Source of the DNA: Prorocentrum cordatum
Taxonomy: Eukaryota > Sar > Dinophyceae > Prorocentrales > Prorocentraceae
Direction of reading: 5' to 3'
Assembly: GCA_963575745.1 (NCBI GenBank)
Contig: CAUYUJ010014560.1
Location: 1,006,878 to 1,070,877 of the forward strand
Length of the DNA stretch: 64,000 nucleotides
Shown here: in pieces, positions 29,979 through 42,949 of the stretch
Layout of the letters: every line of letters begins with the position of its first letter
Position numbering within the stretch: position 1 is the stretch's first letter
Notes under the pieces: model-generated
What the model saw: only the letters and a program-made list of their open reading frames with translations
Databases searched by the model: none
What the model was told of the DNA's origin: nothing
Made by a program: the position numbers and the translations under genes

Positions 29979-30663
29979 TATACGACCACCATTCAGGTGA
30001 TAAGGAGGTTGGGGGGGTGAGGGGGAAAGAATCGCTTGCTGGTACGTGCCATGAGTGTGATGATGACGATGCTGGTGACGCGCCCTCGAGTTAGGGACGA
30101 CGCGTGATGGCGATGTTGCGCTGAGATGTAATATCACTATCGTCCTCGCTTTGAATCTCACTCGATCGATCCCACTATCGACCCCACAGGATCGATCACA
30201 CTCGATCGATCTCACTATCGATTCCCCCATCGATCTCACTATCGATCTCACTAACGATCTCACAACCAGTGCCACAATCAACCTCAGTGTCGATCTCACT
30301 TTGGATCTCAGTAGCCATCCCATTCTAGCGATCCCATGATTGATCTCACTATCGACTTCACTATCGATTCCAAGGCTGGACACCCATGGCCACCGCCCCC
30401 TCACCGCCGACGGAACACCGGGACGCCAACTGGACACCAACGGGACACCACAGGATACCCCGGCAGGATACCCCCGGCCACCGCGCGCCATTGGGGGCGG
30501 AGGGGCGGTCTACTGCATCCGAATCGCTCTAGCTAAGGCGGGGTCATTCCTTTCGCGCGCCCACGCAGCTTCGCCTCGCCCGCATGCACGACACGCACAC
30601 GAAACCGAAACCGATTTCCCGGTGGGGGGCTCTCCGTTCCATTGCGATCTCAACCCCCCAACC
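29979..30663. repeat. Dispersed repeat C, copy 1 (about 685 bp)
   Basis: Colinear with 56488-57124 from ATACGACCACC to the CCAAC near the end. Contains a 12-bp periodic core (CGATCTCACTAT, about 30145-30375) and a shorter run of GGACACCAACG-like 11-mers (about 30415-30470). It shares GGGGCGGAGGGGCGGTC and ACGAAACCGAAACCGATTTC with copy 2. Confidence 0.85.
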
Positions 30664-32360
30664 TGTGATGCTCACTTTAGTTGTCAACGAAACGTTGGCT
30701 CAGTTTGCTGGCGGGTGCCGTTTGCATGAGGCAGCAGCGGTGCTGTTTTTTCGGAAAGGAGGCGGGCTGGATGGGGCCCCCTCTTCAACCTTGGTTGAAC
30801 TTCCTTTCGAGGCATTACATGGTCGTGATGGGGTGCACGGTGCCATCGGGGTTTGGATTTCGAGGGGATGTCGGCCGGGGGCGAACGGCATTGTCCCGTC
30901 TTCTGCCGAGGAGCGCAAGGGCCAAGATGGAGCCATGCATCCCACTTTGCAAGCTTCCGCTGGACACGGCCCTGTCCTGCAACGCTGTCCGATGTGGCTT
31001 CGAGCTGGTCGAGCTTTGGAGACCCCAGAGCCGCTGTGATATTTGTCGCGAGCGGGTGCTGCCTTAGAAGTTCCCCTGTGCCACGTGTCTGCGCCGTTTT
31101 TCGGGAGCAGATGTCTTGCCACGTAAACAGAAGCTCGGCGCTCGCGTACGATTTTGACCTTGCGCTCCCTGCTGTGTTCCCCGTGAAGGCAGGCTCGTGG
31201 AGCCCAGGTCTGGTGAGCGGGAGGTGCCGAGAGCAGGCACCGCCAGAGCAGGAGAGCAAGCAGCAGCCAGCAGCAGAAATCCAGGACAAACAAATGATGT
31301 AAACATTCACTTTCGGAGAATCGCGTGAATTTCTTGGGTGTGCGACGCTGGGTTTTTTGATAAACTACCACAGCAGCTGGCAACAGGAAGGGCCAAAGGC
31401 AGTGTGGAGTGGCGAATGGGCGAAGCAGGGAGCTGGCGCCCAGGCTCTGATGCACCACTACCTGATGAACGGGGAGTCCGGGGCGGGGCCTGCCTGCGGG
31501 AGGTGTGGAGGAGTGAGGCTGGAGGGGAGAGGGAGGCTGGCGTGGGGCGTGACTGAACGAGCGGGGGAATGACGTGCGGAGCTGGAAGGAGGCGCTGACG
31601 CTGAACAAAAGTGGGGGAAGGATGGCGGGCGGCATGTGCGCAGAAGGGGAAGGGGAGGAGAAGTGGGAGGAGCAGGGGGGCGGCGGAAGTGCCGCCCGCC
31701 CGCGCGCCCAGCCGCCCCGCCAGGACAAGAACCCGCTGCACCCGAAGTACCCTCCTCGGGGGGGCGAGGGGGGGGTCGGCCTCGGGCTTCGCTCGCCCAT
31801 CCGAGGCGACGCAGGCATGGTCCCAAAGGCGTCGCGCATCGGCGCCGGGCCTCGCTTCCGTGCAACAGAGAGTCGGCGCGCACCGTCGCTAACCCAGATC
31901 TCCTACGATCTGTTTTTTCCAGATCGGGCGTTTTTTGCCCGATTTCGGCTGCTGTGGGCCGTTCTCGGGCCCTGGGACAAGCAAGAACTGTTCCGGGGCG
32001 AGAAACTCGCCCTGGGGAAGGGGTCGGGACCTCGTAGGGCCGCGGATTGAAACAATCAAGTCGGCGGATGTCAGGGCAGTCAGGCGGCATTTGCCCCGTG
32101 TTTCGGGGGGGCTGCTTCCCCCCCCCGCGCCCGCGTGCCAGATCCACGGATCTGTGCGGCAGGTTCGTGTCGTGTCGACTCGGCGACGGCCGCACCGCGA
32201 GCGTTAAAGGTTGACTGCTGCCAGCGGCCATTCGTCCAACACTGAACCATCTTCGCCTTCGGATGGCCGTTGTCGTTCAGATTCGATCGACTCACGCGGC
32301 GCCAGAAGCCAGCGCACATGTCGTTACGGCACGAGCCTGCCGTGATCCATGCTGGCGTGT
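30664..32360. other. No gene recognised
   Basis: GC-rich mixed sequence with long frames on both strands, including 379 codons on the minus strand (31839-30700). None carries a recognisable motif and frames on opposite strands are equally long, as expected in high-GC DNA. Confidence 0.4.
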
Positions 32361-32367
32361 GCCTGGC

Positions 32368-32368
32368 C

Positions 32369-32462
<94 letters not shown>

Positions 32463-32481
32463 GTGATGATGGTGATGATGG

Positions 32482-32512
<31 letters not shown>

Positions 32513-32557
32513 TGATGATGATGATGATGATGATGCTGATGCTGATGATGATGATGC

Positions 32558-32595
<38 letters not shown>

Positions 32596-32690
32596 CTGCT
32601 GCTGCTGCTGCTGATGCTGATGCTGATGCTGATGCTGATGCTGATGATGATGATGATGAGGAGGAGGAGAAGGAGGAGGAGGAGGCCTTC
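32368..32690. repeat. (GAT)n and (GCTGAT)n microsatellite
   Basis: (GAT)n with scattered GGT and GCT variants to 32658, then (GGA)n. It reads as poly-Asp, poly-Met or, in reverse, poly-His. Confidence 0.95.
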
Positions 32691-32959
32691 CTTTGCTGCC
32701 CGAGAGGGGGAGCTCAGGGATGCACCCCAGGGGGGCCTGTCCAGGCGCACCCCCATCGAGGATGCACGCCCCCCCGTCATGTATCCCCGAGTCGGGCCAT
32801 GAGTTTTTTTGGGGGGGCCAGGCGGAAAACCCCGCAGGGTCGGGCATCGGGGGGGCAGCCATGCACCCCCTGCCAGGGAGAGAAGGCACGACCGAGAGGT
32901 GCGCCCCAGTTGCCCGAGGCGCGCCCCTCACGAAGGGGGCATTGTCGAGCGAACGACCG

Positions 32960-33155
32960 AACGTACGGTGTGGTCGTTCGTCAAGGACTGTGCCCAGGAG
33001 GCTGCATACCCCGGATGATTCAATCTGATGAGGGCGGCGGTGACATCCACTGTCCACGGCCAACCCAAGATTGGAGATCCTCTGGCCTCCAGCCCCTAGA
33101 CTCCTTGTCCAAGGGTGTCCAAGGTTCCTTCTGCAATGCCCTCACCGTTAGCCTT
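32960..33155. repeat. Dispersed repeat B, copy 2
   Basis: Homologous to 24050-24225 (CTGTGCCCAGGAGGCTGCAT, TCTGATGAGGGCGGCGG, CTAGACTCCTTGT). Confidence 0.7.
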
Positions 33156-34740
33156 TCGCCGGACTGCGCGCGAGGAGGGAAAAACACGAGAGGTAAACCG
33201 TGCCGAAAATTCGCTGGCCCAACGGGCCAGAGGCTTGTGAAAATCTCCAGAGCGAGTTTAATGATGTTCTTAGTTCGCGCGCGCGTGGCGGCTCCGGGCG
33301 GGTCCCTGGACGACAAGTACCCCTGCAAGGTCCTGGCAAGTCCTGGCAGGTTCCCGGCAGGGTCGGGTCAGAGATGCCAGAATTCCTGGGCGCGGCCTCG
33401 TGGGCCCCCCGAGTGCTCCCATGAGGCGCCAAATGGGTGGCAGGCCCCAGCGTGCACCAGAAAGGACAGAGGCAGCACGGTGGCCAACGCAAGCGTTGGG
33501 ACGACGAAGTCAACGCCTACTTAGGCCAACACAGACCAGACTTCCACCGACCATCCACACAGACCGAATCTAGAGGACAACCAATCGAAATCACATGACG
33601 CAAACAGCCGAAGATACCAAAATATGGGCGGCGCTCGCGCATCACTACACCGACCTGACACCAGCGAACACCCAGGACCAAGACCCATAAAGTGAAAGCG
33701 CCGAGAAAGTCGAGACGACACGCCCAGCCCGCGCCGACACCCACACCAAGGACTTCCTCTTCTCCTCTTCTTTCTCTCCTCCAAACTTTTCAATGTGTCT
33801 CGCATTGCATGTATCCAGACAAGCCAGATTCTCGAGGCCACGGCCTCACCTGGTCTGCGCTAGGCCCAGACACTGTCCGCAACGGTGGTCGAATCGCATC
33901 GTGTCCACCTCTTCACCACTGAAGAGGTGGAGCCTGACGCAAGGGGAGCGCCACCGCATCCTATGCCGTGGGGTGCCGACTACGCGCCAGCGTCGCGAGC
34001 CCCGCTCGTTGGCTGGCGCGGGTTGTCGGGCGTCTTCTCGCCATGAGGGACGCGGGGGTCCTGAGGAACCGGGTCCTCAGGTTCTGTCGCCGTTTCCGGC
34101 CTCCCGGGGGCCCTCGATGGGCACCGGGACCGTCAGGAAAACGACTCAGGGTGAAGAGCTGGTCCCCAGGGTCCAGGACCCGTCTTCCTTCAGGACCTGC
34201 TTCCTTCATATTCCAAACCTGCGAAGGGGAAGGGGGTCGGGGGGCGGAGGGAGTGGCTCGAGGATCGTGCCCCCCACAGGGAGCTCCACCCACGGCGCCA
34301 GTTCGGGCGCCCGCGTGGCGCCCCCGAGCTCATTTTGGGACACCCTCTCACGCGGATCGTGCATTAACAGGGAGATTAGCGCACCTTTGTGCGCCTGCTT
34401 TATTCCCCCTACCTGCACTGCCCTCCCGCGGCGCGTAGCAGAGGGCCGCGCCCTGCGCGTGACACGCAGCTGCGTGCACCGCCTGGCTAATCAAGGGCAC
34501 CGTCTCCAAGGGGTCTGCTGGATTGGCGGCGCCGGGCTAGATGCTTGCCTTCGAGCGAGCAATGAAGCGCAAGTCCGCAGGCCACTCTTCAAGAATGGCC
34601 GGCGTTGGCGATGTTTTTCCCATGCAGGGGGCGACTGCCGCGGTGCAACCATCCAACTAACATACAGGATCGGTGGCGGCTTGCTTTTGCGACAACCTTT
34701 TCTCGTGACGTCTGAAAGAGCGCCTTCTGTGGTCGCTTGG
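33156..34740. other. No gene recognised
   Basis: Mixed GC-rich sequence. An open plus-strand frame of more than 400 codons (33793-35094) ends in translated GGT repeat and shows no domain, so I do not call it. Confidence 0.4.
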
Positions 34741-34840
34741 AGGGGGGGGGGTTGGAACCGGACCAGACCCCCCCCCCCACCCCCCACTCCCGTGACGGAG
34801 TTGGGGGGATTTCGCCCCCCCCACCCCCTCCCCTCCCCTC

Positions 34841-35235
34841 CCCTTGGTGGTGGTGGTGGCGGTGGTGGTGGTGGTGGTGTGGTGGTGGTGGTGGTGGTGG
34901 TGGGTTGGTGGTGGCGGTGGTTTGTGGAGGTGGTGCTGGTGGTGGTGGTGGTGGTTGTGGCGGTGGTGGTGGTGGTGTGGTGGTTTGTGGTGGTGGTGGT
35001 TGTGGGTTGTGCTGCTGGTAGTGGTGGTGGTTGTGGCGGTGGTGGTGTGGTAGATTGTGGTGGTGGGGGTAGTGGTGGTGGGTTTTTGTGGTAGTTGTGG
35101 TGATGTGGTGGTGTGGTAGATTGTGGTGGTGGGGGTAGTGGTGGTGGGTTTTTGTGGTAGTTGTGGTGATGGTGAGTTGTGGTGGTGGTGGTGGTTGTGG
35201 TGGTGGTGGTGGCTGTGGTGGTGGTGGTGCTGCTG
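34841..35235. repeat. (GGT)n/(GTG)n microsatellite with a tandem duplication
   Basis: GGT/GTG tract. The segment GTGGTAGATTGTGGTGGTGG...GTTTTTGTGGTAGTTGTGGTG near 35046-35108 recurs directly at about 35113-35175. Confidence 0.85.
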
Positions 35236-35638
35236 GCCGCCGCCAGCGCAGCGCCAGCGCCGGTGCGGGGGGGGTGGATTTGGAGCCCCCGCCCCCCCTT
35301 GGGCTGCCTCTGGTCATCGTCGCTGCGGCCTGCCGTCGGCGCTGCTGGCGGCCGTCAGCGCCGGCGCTGGCGCCGGCGCCGAGTGGGGGGGGGCCCAGGA
35401 GGGGGGGGGTTAGGGGGGAGGGGAGTGCCCCTGGTTCTGATCGACGGCGCCGAGTGTTGGGGAGGGGGGGCCCACCCCCCCGGATCGAAACGCGCCGCCG
35501 AATGTTCCAAGGCAAGCGCCCGTGAAACGCGCTCTCTTTGACGTCTGAAGCAACCTCAGAACAGTTGGAGACATGTCGAAGCGTCCAGGTACGTGGCCTA
35601 CCTCACCACGGAGTTCACTGCGGCAGCTGATGATTTCA

Positions 35639-35702
35639 GCACCTTAGCAGTTGCAGTGCCGCCGCTTCATGCACCTTAGCAGTTGCAGTGCCGCCGCTTC
35701 AT
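35639..35702. repeat. Exact 32-bp tandem duplication
   Basis: The unit beginning GCACCTTAGCAGTTGCAG occurs at 35639-35670 and again, unchanged, at 35671-35702. The rest of 35240-35980 shows no gene. Confidence 0.9.
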
Positions 35703-35984
35703 GTTCTGCTTGATGATCATAGGAACCATCGCCAACACCATATAGTTGCTATTGTCTCTGTGTTGAGCTGGTGTGGGCCGTTGGCACCTGTGCCTGCGCC
35801 ATGCGTTGTGCCATCTGCTTGAATCCTTGTTCGTCCCTCTCTCTCTCATCTTGGCCTTGGTTGCCTCTTGGACGGCCGATCGGTTCAGGACCGACCATGG
35901 CAGAATCTTCTAAAGGGCTGCGCCTTCTGCCGCCGGCCCCCTAGGCGGAGCTATTGTGTGGCTATGAGGGACCAGTTTAGGGGC

Positions 35985-36375
35985 CATCATGGGGTCTCTT
36001 GGGGCTTCTTGGCGCCTCTGGGGCCATCTTCGTGCCATCTTGGGCAATCTGGGAGCTATCTTGATTCCTCTGGGGCCCATCTTGAGGGAATGGGGTTTGT
36101 TGGGCTTTCCCATGCGATTCGGGTGGCATCCTGTGGCCTTCAGGGGGCACCTTGTGGCCGTCTTGGCGGGGGCTGCCCGTCTTGAAGCGATTTTTGAAAA
36201 AGTCTTGGAAACCAAACGTGCGACAGGCAAAGCATATCGGACGCGTCTTCGGACCTTCTGTGCCATCTTGGAGGCATTTCGGGGCCATCTTTGGCCGTCT
36301 TGGGCTGTTGAGGCCCCCCCTCGAAGCTCCCTGGTGCCGTCTTCGAGACCTCCTGGGCCCTCCTTGCCGCGCGGT
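35985..36375. repeat. TTGGGGCCTCTTGG-type minisatellite
   Basis: Irregular units of about 10-15 bases built on CTTGG plus GGCCATCTTG or GGGCC. Belongs to the family also found at about 40.4, 48.4 and 59.7 kb, and reversed at 26.3-27.7 kb. Confidence 0.65.
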
Positions 36376-36559
36376 GGCGTCCCAATGGGAAGACCGGGCC
36401 AGATGATAGCACATACTTTGAGGAGACCCCCAGGTTTTTCCACACATGCTACGTATGGTTGTGCTTTTCTCCCCACACGCGTCGCATACGCGTTCCCACC
36501 TACCCCTTCCCCCTCTCCTTCACGCCCACGCCACACACATTCGCCCCATTCTCGCTCGT

Positions 36560-37509
36560 ACACGCATCACACAACACGCACACATGCACAGCACACCCGC
36601 ACCCGCACCCGCACACGCACACGCATACGCACACGCAGACGCACACGCAAATGTACACGCACACGCGCACGCAAACGCCGCACACACGCGCACGCACACG
36701 CAAACGCACACCCACACGCACACGCATACGCACACACATACGCACATGAACATGCACACGCACACACACAGACGCACACGCACACGCACAAGCACACGCA
36801 GACGCACACGCACACGCACACGGACATGAGTACGCGCAAGCGCATGCATACGCACATGCACGCGCACACGCACACGCAGACGCACGCGCAGACGCACACG
36901 CACATGTACACGCACACGCGCATACGCACACGCACCCGCACACGCACGCGCACACGCACACGCACACGCACACTCACACGCGCACACGCGCACATGCGCA
37001 CACGCGCACACGCGCACACGCGCACACGCACACACGTGCCCACGCGCCAACACGCACACGCGCACACACGCACATACGCACACGCGCAAACCCGCACACG
37101 CGCACTCGCGCACACACGCACACACGCACACGCAAACACACGCACACACGCTTACACGCACACACGCACACACGAGCACACCCACGCACGCACACACGTT
37201 CACACGCACAGGCATACACGCGCACACGCGCACACGCGCACACACGCACACACGCACACACGCACACACGCATCCACGCCCACGCACTCACTCGCACACG
37301 CAAACACACGCACACACGCACACACGCACACGTGCACGCACGCATACACGTACGCGCGCATCCACGCCCACGCGCACGCACTCACAGACGCACACACGCA
37401 CAGACGCACACACGCACACACTCAGACGCACACGCGCAAACCCGCACATACGCACACGCACACGCACAGACGCACAGACGCACACACGCACACACGCACA
37501 CACGCATAC
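36560..37509. repeat. (CACACG)n hexamer array
   Basis: Nearly pure CACACG/CGCACA with variants. It is translated in all frames as Thr/His/Arg or Val/Cys repeats more than 200 codons long; these are not genes. It stops directly at the DinoSL copy. Confidence 0.95.
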
Positions 37510-37531
37510 TCCGTAGCCATTTTGGCTCAAG
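37510..37531 (+). other. Exact DinoSL copy
   Basis: All 22 positions match the dinoflagellate spliced leader (T-CCGTAGCCATT then TTGGCTCAAG). No donor GT follows and it is directly joined to CGTTCGCATG, so it is the 5' end of a retroposed trans-spliced mRNA and not an SL RNA gene. Confidence 0.93.
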
Positions 37532-37538
37532 CGTTCGC

Positions 37539-38411
37539 ATGCCCTCCGCCTCGGCCGTCCTGATGGCCATGCGTGGGGCTAGAGGGGCTTGCGCGCCGTT
37601 TGCTGCCGCTGCTTCGCTGGTCGAGGCGGCGGTCCTCGGGGCGGCGCTGGCGAAGGCACCCCGCAGGACGGTTTCGGCGGTGGCGCGCGCGGCGGTATAG
37701 GCTAGCCTCTTCAGGCTGGCCGAGGCGCCCGTGGCACCAGCCGCGACGCCTGCCGTGGTGCCTTTTCCCGATGGTGCGCCTGGCGCGTCGCCTTCCGCCG
37801 CGGCGCGGGAGGCGCGTCGGCGCAGGCGCCGACGTCAGTCCGAGCGTCGTCGCGCTGCTGGGGCCCCTGCTGCTGCGGCGGCGGGCGGCACGGCCGGCGG
37901 CGGCAACGACGGCGGCTCGGCGGAGGCCGCCGCGGGCGAGCTGGCGGCGGGGGGCTCCCTTGCCGCCGCGGCAGCTGGCGCAGTGGGTGCTGCGGAGGCC
38001 GTGTGCGCGGGTTTGGGGCTCGTGCTGACGGCTGGAGTGGCGCCTGCGGTGCCATGCATCGCGGTGTCGGACCTCGGGTCCGACCTGAACGACGAGTAGG
38101 CGGACGGCCTCGCCGCCCGCCGGCGGCGGAGAAGGCGGGGGCGGCGGCAGCCGTGCGTGGGTGGTAGCCCCGCGGCTGCATCGGCGTCGGCGGCGGCGGA
38201 GCTGGTGGCGGCGCTTTCGGCGCCAGCTGCTGGCGGAGCAGGCGGCTCGGCGGCGACTCTTGACGACGTCCAGGCGTTCGCGGTGAGCATGGTTGAGCAG
38301 TCGGTCGGAGCGACGCCGTGGCACTCAGCGGAGGTGCAGCGCATGCTGGAGGCGTTGCGGCCCGCTGGGTCACCGCCGAGTCGGCGTGAGGCTTCGGCCA
38401 AGTCGGCGTGA
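37539..38411 (+). pseudogene. Ala-rich reading frame behind the DinoSL, broken by two TAG codons
   Basis: ATG 37539 lies 8 bases after the leader. One frame runs to 38411 with only two interruptions, TAG at 37698-37700 and TAG at 38097-38099. It starts MPSASAVLMAMRGARGAC, continues with FPDGAPGASPSAAAREARR and an Arg run, AVCAGLGLVLTAGVAP, and ends with the most protein-like part, TLDDVQAFAVSMVEQSVG then WHSAEVQRMLEALRP. I recognise no family. Frame conservation across both stops suggests a processed retrocopy with recent nonsense changes. Confidence 0.5.
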
Positions 38412-38589
38412 GGCGAGCGCTCCTAGGGAAGCTGGCGGCGCGGCGCCGCGGGGGCGCTGCGCCCGTTCGCCGCCTTCGCCATCGCCGCCTTCGCCTGCGA
38501 CATCGTCGTGGTGCTCGAGGGCGGCCCATCGGGGACGGGACTCGGGTGTGTGGTGGCCTCGGAGCTGCTGCGTGTACAGCTTGGCTGTG

Positions 38590-40355
38590 CGCGTTCACTC
38601 ACAAAAAACCGCACTCACGTACGCACGCACGCACGCGCACACGCACGCGCGCACTCACGCACACATGCAGACACGCGCACACGCGCGCACGCGTACGCGC
38701 GCACGCGCGCGCGCGACGAACAGACGCCCACGCGCACGCGCGTACACATGCACGCACGCACGCGCGCACGCGCGCACACACGCGCACGCGCGCGCACAGG
38801 CGCGCGCTCGCACGCGCGCACGCGCCCACTCGCGCACGCGCGCACACGCGCACACACGCACACGCGCACACGCGCCCACACGCACACGCGCACACACGCA
38901 CACACGCACACAGACGCGCACACACGAACACGCGCACGCACGCACGCACGCACACGCGCACGCAAATGCGCACACGTGCGCACGCACACATGCACACACG
39001 CACACACGCACGCGCATACACGCGCACGCGCGCGCACGCGCACACGCGCACACAGGCACGCACGCACACTTTCACACGCGCACGCACGCACGCGCGCACG
39101 CGCACATACGCACGCGCACATGCACGCGCACGCGCACGCACGCGCGCGCGCACACACGCAAAAGCGCACGCGCGCACATACACGCGCGCGCACGCGCGTG
39201 CGCGCACACACGTTCACGCGCGCGCACGCACAAACGTACGCACGCACACGCGCACACGCAAACACACGCACGCACGCACACACGCACACGCGCACACGCG
39301 CACTCACTCGCACGCGCGCACACACGCACAGGCGTACACACGCGCACGCGTGCAGACGCACGCACCGTCGCGCGCACACACGCACACGCGCGCTTACAGA
39401 CGCACGCACGCACACCGCACACACGCACACACGCAAGCGAGCACGCGCGCACACGCACGCGCGCGCAGACACATGCACACGTACACACAGGCAAACGTGC
39501 ACGCGCGCACAATCGCGCGCGCGCACACCGCGCGCACACGTGCCCACGTACACGCGCGCACGCGCACGCACGCACACGCATACACACATTCACACATGTA
39601 TACTCGTACACATACGCACAGCGCGCGCATAGCACGCGCACGCCGCCCGCGCCGTCCGCGCCACCCACCACGCGCACGCCACGCACGCGCGCGCAAGCAC
39701 GCATAGACGCACACACGTAAACACGCGCGCGCACACGCGCACGCACGCACGCACGCACACGCGCATGCACGCGCACACGCATGCACGCGCACGCGCGTAC
39801 CCACGCACAATCACGCGCACACGCGCGCGCACATCCACGCACGCGCGCACGCGCACGCGCGCGCGCGCGCATGCGCACGCACGCACACACACACGCAAAC
39901 GCACGCACACGCGCACACACGTACTCACGCAACCACATGCACACGCACGCGCGCAAACACGCGCACGCGCCAACCCGTACACACGCACACACAAGCGCAC
40001 ACGCACGCACACACACAAAGACAGACGCACACATGCGCAAACACACACACACACGCGCACACGCACAAGCGCACGCACGCACACACGCACGCGCACACGC
40101 GCGCGCACACGCACACGCGCACGCGCACGCACACTCGCACACGCACGCGCACGCGCACTCGCTTGCACGCGTACGCGCGCACGCGCACGTTCACGCGCGC
40201 GCACATGCACACGCGCGCGCGCATGATCACGCACACGCAAACGCACACGCACACGCACACGCACACGCACATGCACGCGCACGCGCACACGCACGCGCAC
40301 GCGCAGACGCACCCGCACGCGCACACGCACACGCACGCGCACATGCACACGCACT
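38590..40355. repeat. (CACGCG)n/(CACACG)n array, 1.77 kb
   Basis: Imperfect CGCACA, CACGCG and ACGC units, more CG-rich than the 36.6-37.5 kb array. Alternating purine-pyrimidine throughout, hence Z-DNA-prone. It contains a short non-repeat island near 39630-39680. Confidence 0.95.
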
Positions 40356-40720
40356 GGGCCCGTCCTGGGGCCCTCTTGGGTCTTTCCGGGGGCCTCCTGG
40401 GCCATCTTGGGCCCTTCTTGGGCCGTCTTGGAGTTTTCTTGGTGGCTTCTTGGGCCGTTTTGGGGCTCTTTTGGGGCGTCTGCGACGCTCTGAAGGCCCA
40501 AGAGGCGAACATGCTAAAGTTGTTCGTTTTTCCAGAGGGAATGGGACACTTATTGCTTCTGTGGGCTTTCTTTGGGAGGCCTTTTCAGGGCCTTTGAGGG
40601 CATCATGGAGGCTTCTGGAGCCGTCTTGGGGACATCTTGGGCGTCTTGTAGCGATCGTTCGGCAACTCGGGGTTCTCTTGGCCCATGTTGGGGCCATCCT
40701 GGGCAAGGGGGCCTCGCCGG
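40356..40720. repeat. TTGGGGCC minisatellite, longer copy
   Basis: Same family as 59690-60330, with which it also shares a non-repetitive core (GATCGTTCGGC then TCGGGGTTCTCTTGG near 40650 and 60230). The shared core shows common ancestry and not just convergent repeat growth. Confidence 0.7.
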
Positions 40721-42350
40721 AGTGAGCTGGAGCTCCGATTCCGCCCCGGGGATTACATCGACCCCCCCCCTCCCCCTACCCTGGCAGAGCCACCCCCGCA
40801 CCCACCCCCCAGTAGAGCTGAATTTCAGGAGTTGAGGTTCAGGCTGTTCTGAGGGTCTTTGAAACTCACACGCCGGATCGGCGGATTCATTGTCTTGCGC
40901 CTCCAAGGGGGCCGCAGGATAAAATATCTCACGACGGGCGGTTCAGGACTTCTCTAACGAGTGGTTGGTTGAGCCTGTTGCTCAGCAGCGTGATTTGTCG
41001 ACCAGCTGTCTCTGCGGAAGCTGCGAACTTTTGCGGAGGCGCGTTTTGGATCGAACCACGACGAGGTCGCAGAACGGGCAATTGGCTTCACCCTCGTGGG
41101 GCCTCACGAGTCACATGCTTTGGGCTTTGTTTCCAGCGAGGTCCCCGCAAGTGCAGGGCTGGTGGACATGGCCAGGCCAGACTTGGCGGGGCCGTGCATC
41201 AGCAACCCGTCTGCCGCGTGGGGCGCTTGGATGATTTCTCTCCCCTCTTCCTCCGCCTCCTGTTGGTCATCACGCGAACTGGCATACGCTTCGCATGCTC
41301 GAGCCCATGATCTTCCCTGCTTGGACTACGGCCCGCACGCCATGTAGTGTTAGGCACGGGCGGGCTCCTCAGCGGAGTGCGCACGCTTCCAGCGTTCGCT
41401 TGTTCGTTCCCTCTCGCTGGCAGGCATACAAGACCAAGCACCCCAAGGCCGTTGTGCAGGACGCCTTTTTGAGGGCCGCCTGCAGCATGCCTTGGCTACT
41501 CTGTTTTTTCGCCTGCGCCCTCCGTCCGCTCTGCCAGCTTCCTCCTCTTGCTCTGACTGTTCATAGGAGGGGGGTTGTTCCATGTTTCTCCGTGGTCCTC
41601 CTCCTCGTCCTCTTCATCGTGGACGCTGGCCCTCCTCCTCCTCCTCCTCCTCCTCCTTCTCCTCCTCCATTTCCTCCTCCCGCTCCTCCTTTTCCTCGCC
41701 CTTCTCCTCTTAATCGCCGCTTCTCTTCGCACTGCTGGTGGAGTCCACGCGTTCCAGGGAGGGGAGGGGAGTTCGTAGCTCAAGTAGCCCGAATCAAAAC
41801 CTTTTGCTTTGCAAGCGTGGCTGCTCGTTCTCTTCGCTTCGCTCAAACAGTATTCCTGGTCGCGTCCGTTAGCGACGAACATCGCACTCTTGCCCAGGCT
41901 GTGCTGCCGCTTTCAAGCAGGCGGCCTCGCATCACCTCCATGTGTACTCGGCCTGCTCCTCCTGCTGCTGGTTCTCCCGCTCTGCCAGCCTCCTGCTGGC
42001 GTTGCTCCTGATTCTTCCGTTGCACCCTCTTTCCCCTCATCCACTTTATGGGTTCTCCCATCCGTGTTCGCTCAAATCAATACCTGTACCCCTTCTGGGG
42101 CGCGTCCTGGTCAGAATTGCCGGCTAAATCCAGCCGTGACAAGGGGGATCCTCTAGGAAGCCCCCAGACAACTTACAACGCCAAAGGTCGATTCCTCCCT
42201 CTTGCCCTGGCCGGCTCTCCAGGTAGACACCCCGAAGCCGGGCAAGCTAATGATCGTCGGCGACACACACGGGCAGGCCGCGATGCGAGCGCGCACCGCT
42301 CCATTGGCGCGCTGATGGCGACGATGACGGGTCTGGCGATGGTGCTGACG
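40721..42350. other. No gene recognised; CCT tract at 41626-41715
   Basis: Mixed sequence with frames on all strands but no domain. A CTCCTC run interrupts it. Confidence 0.4.
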
Positions 42351-42354
42351 TCGA

Positions 42355-42367
42355 CGATGACCATGAT

Positions 42368-42398
<31 letters not shown>

Positions 42399-42608
42399 CT
42401 GATGATGCTGATGATGCTGATGATGCTGATGCTGCTGATACTAATGCTGATGATGCTGATGCTGATGTTGATGATAATTATGATGACGATCTTGACGATG
42501 TCGATGCTACTGCTATGTATTGAGTAGATTTGACGTAGTCTGGCGACGTCGGCGGCGACGGTGACGACGACGGTACACAAATGATGCTGATGACGATGAT
42601 GACGATGC

Positions 42609-42646
<38 letters not shown>

Positions 42647-42754
42647 ATGATGATGGTAATGATGCTGATGATGATGCTGATGCGGATGCTGATGATGATG
42701 ATGCTGCTGATTATGATGATGCTGCTGATGCTGATGCTGCTGATGATGATGATG

Positions 42755-42814
<60 letters not shown>

Positions 42815-42912
42815 CAGATGATGACGACGATGATGATGCTGCTGATAATGATGATGCTGATGATCATGGCGTTGATGATGGTGGTGCTGATACTGATATT
42901 GATGTTGTTGCT
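42355..42912. repeat. (GAT)n/(GCTGAT)n microsatellite
   Basis: Two arms (42362-42515 and 42580-42910) separated by about 65 mixed bases. Frames read poly-Met, poly-Asp, poly-Ile or poly-His. Confidence 0.95.
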
Positions 42913-42949
42913 GCTGCTGTCGCTGTTGAGTTCGTATTTCAGAACACTT

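Noticed and set aside
30700-31839. 379-codon minus-strand frame
   Set aside because: High-GC chance frame: overlapping frames on both strands are similarly long, amino-acid mix is Pro/Arg/Ser, no domain.
31923-31943. ATCGGGC...GCCCGAT stem followed by T-rich sequence, like a bacterial terminator
   Set aside because: Eukaryotic nuclear DNA; short stem with the T run inside the loop, and no gene upstream.
33793-35094. 433-codon plus-strand frame
   Set aside because: Second half is translated GGT microsatellite and first half has no motif.
37510-37531. Spliced-leader RNA gene
   Set aside because: No GT donor or downstream Sm-like intron part follows the leader; it is fused to a reading frame.
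36560-40355. Reading frames of 200-500 codons over the CACACG/CACGCG arrays
   Set aside because: Stop-free because the repeat lacks stops in every frame; composition is only Thr/His/Arg/Ala or Val/Cys.
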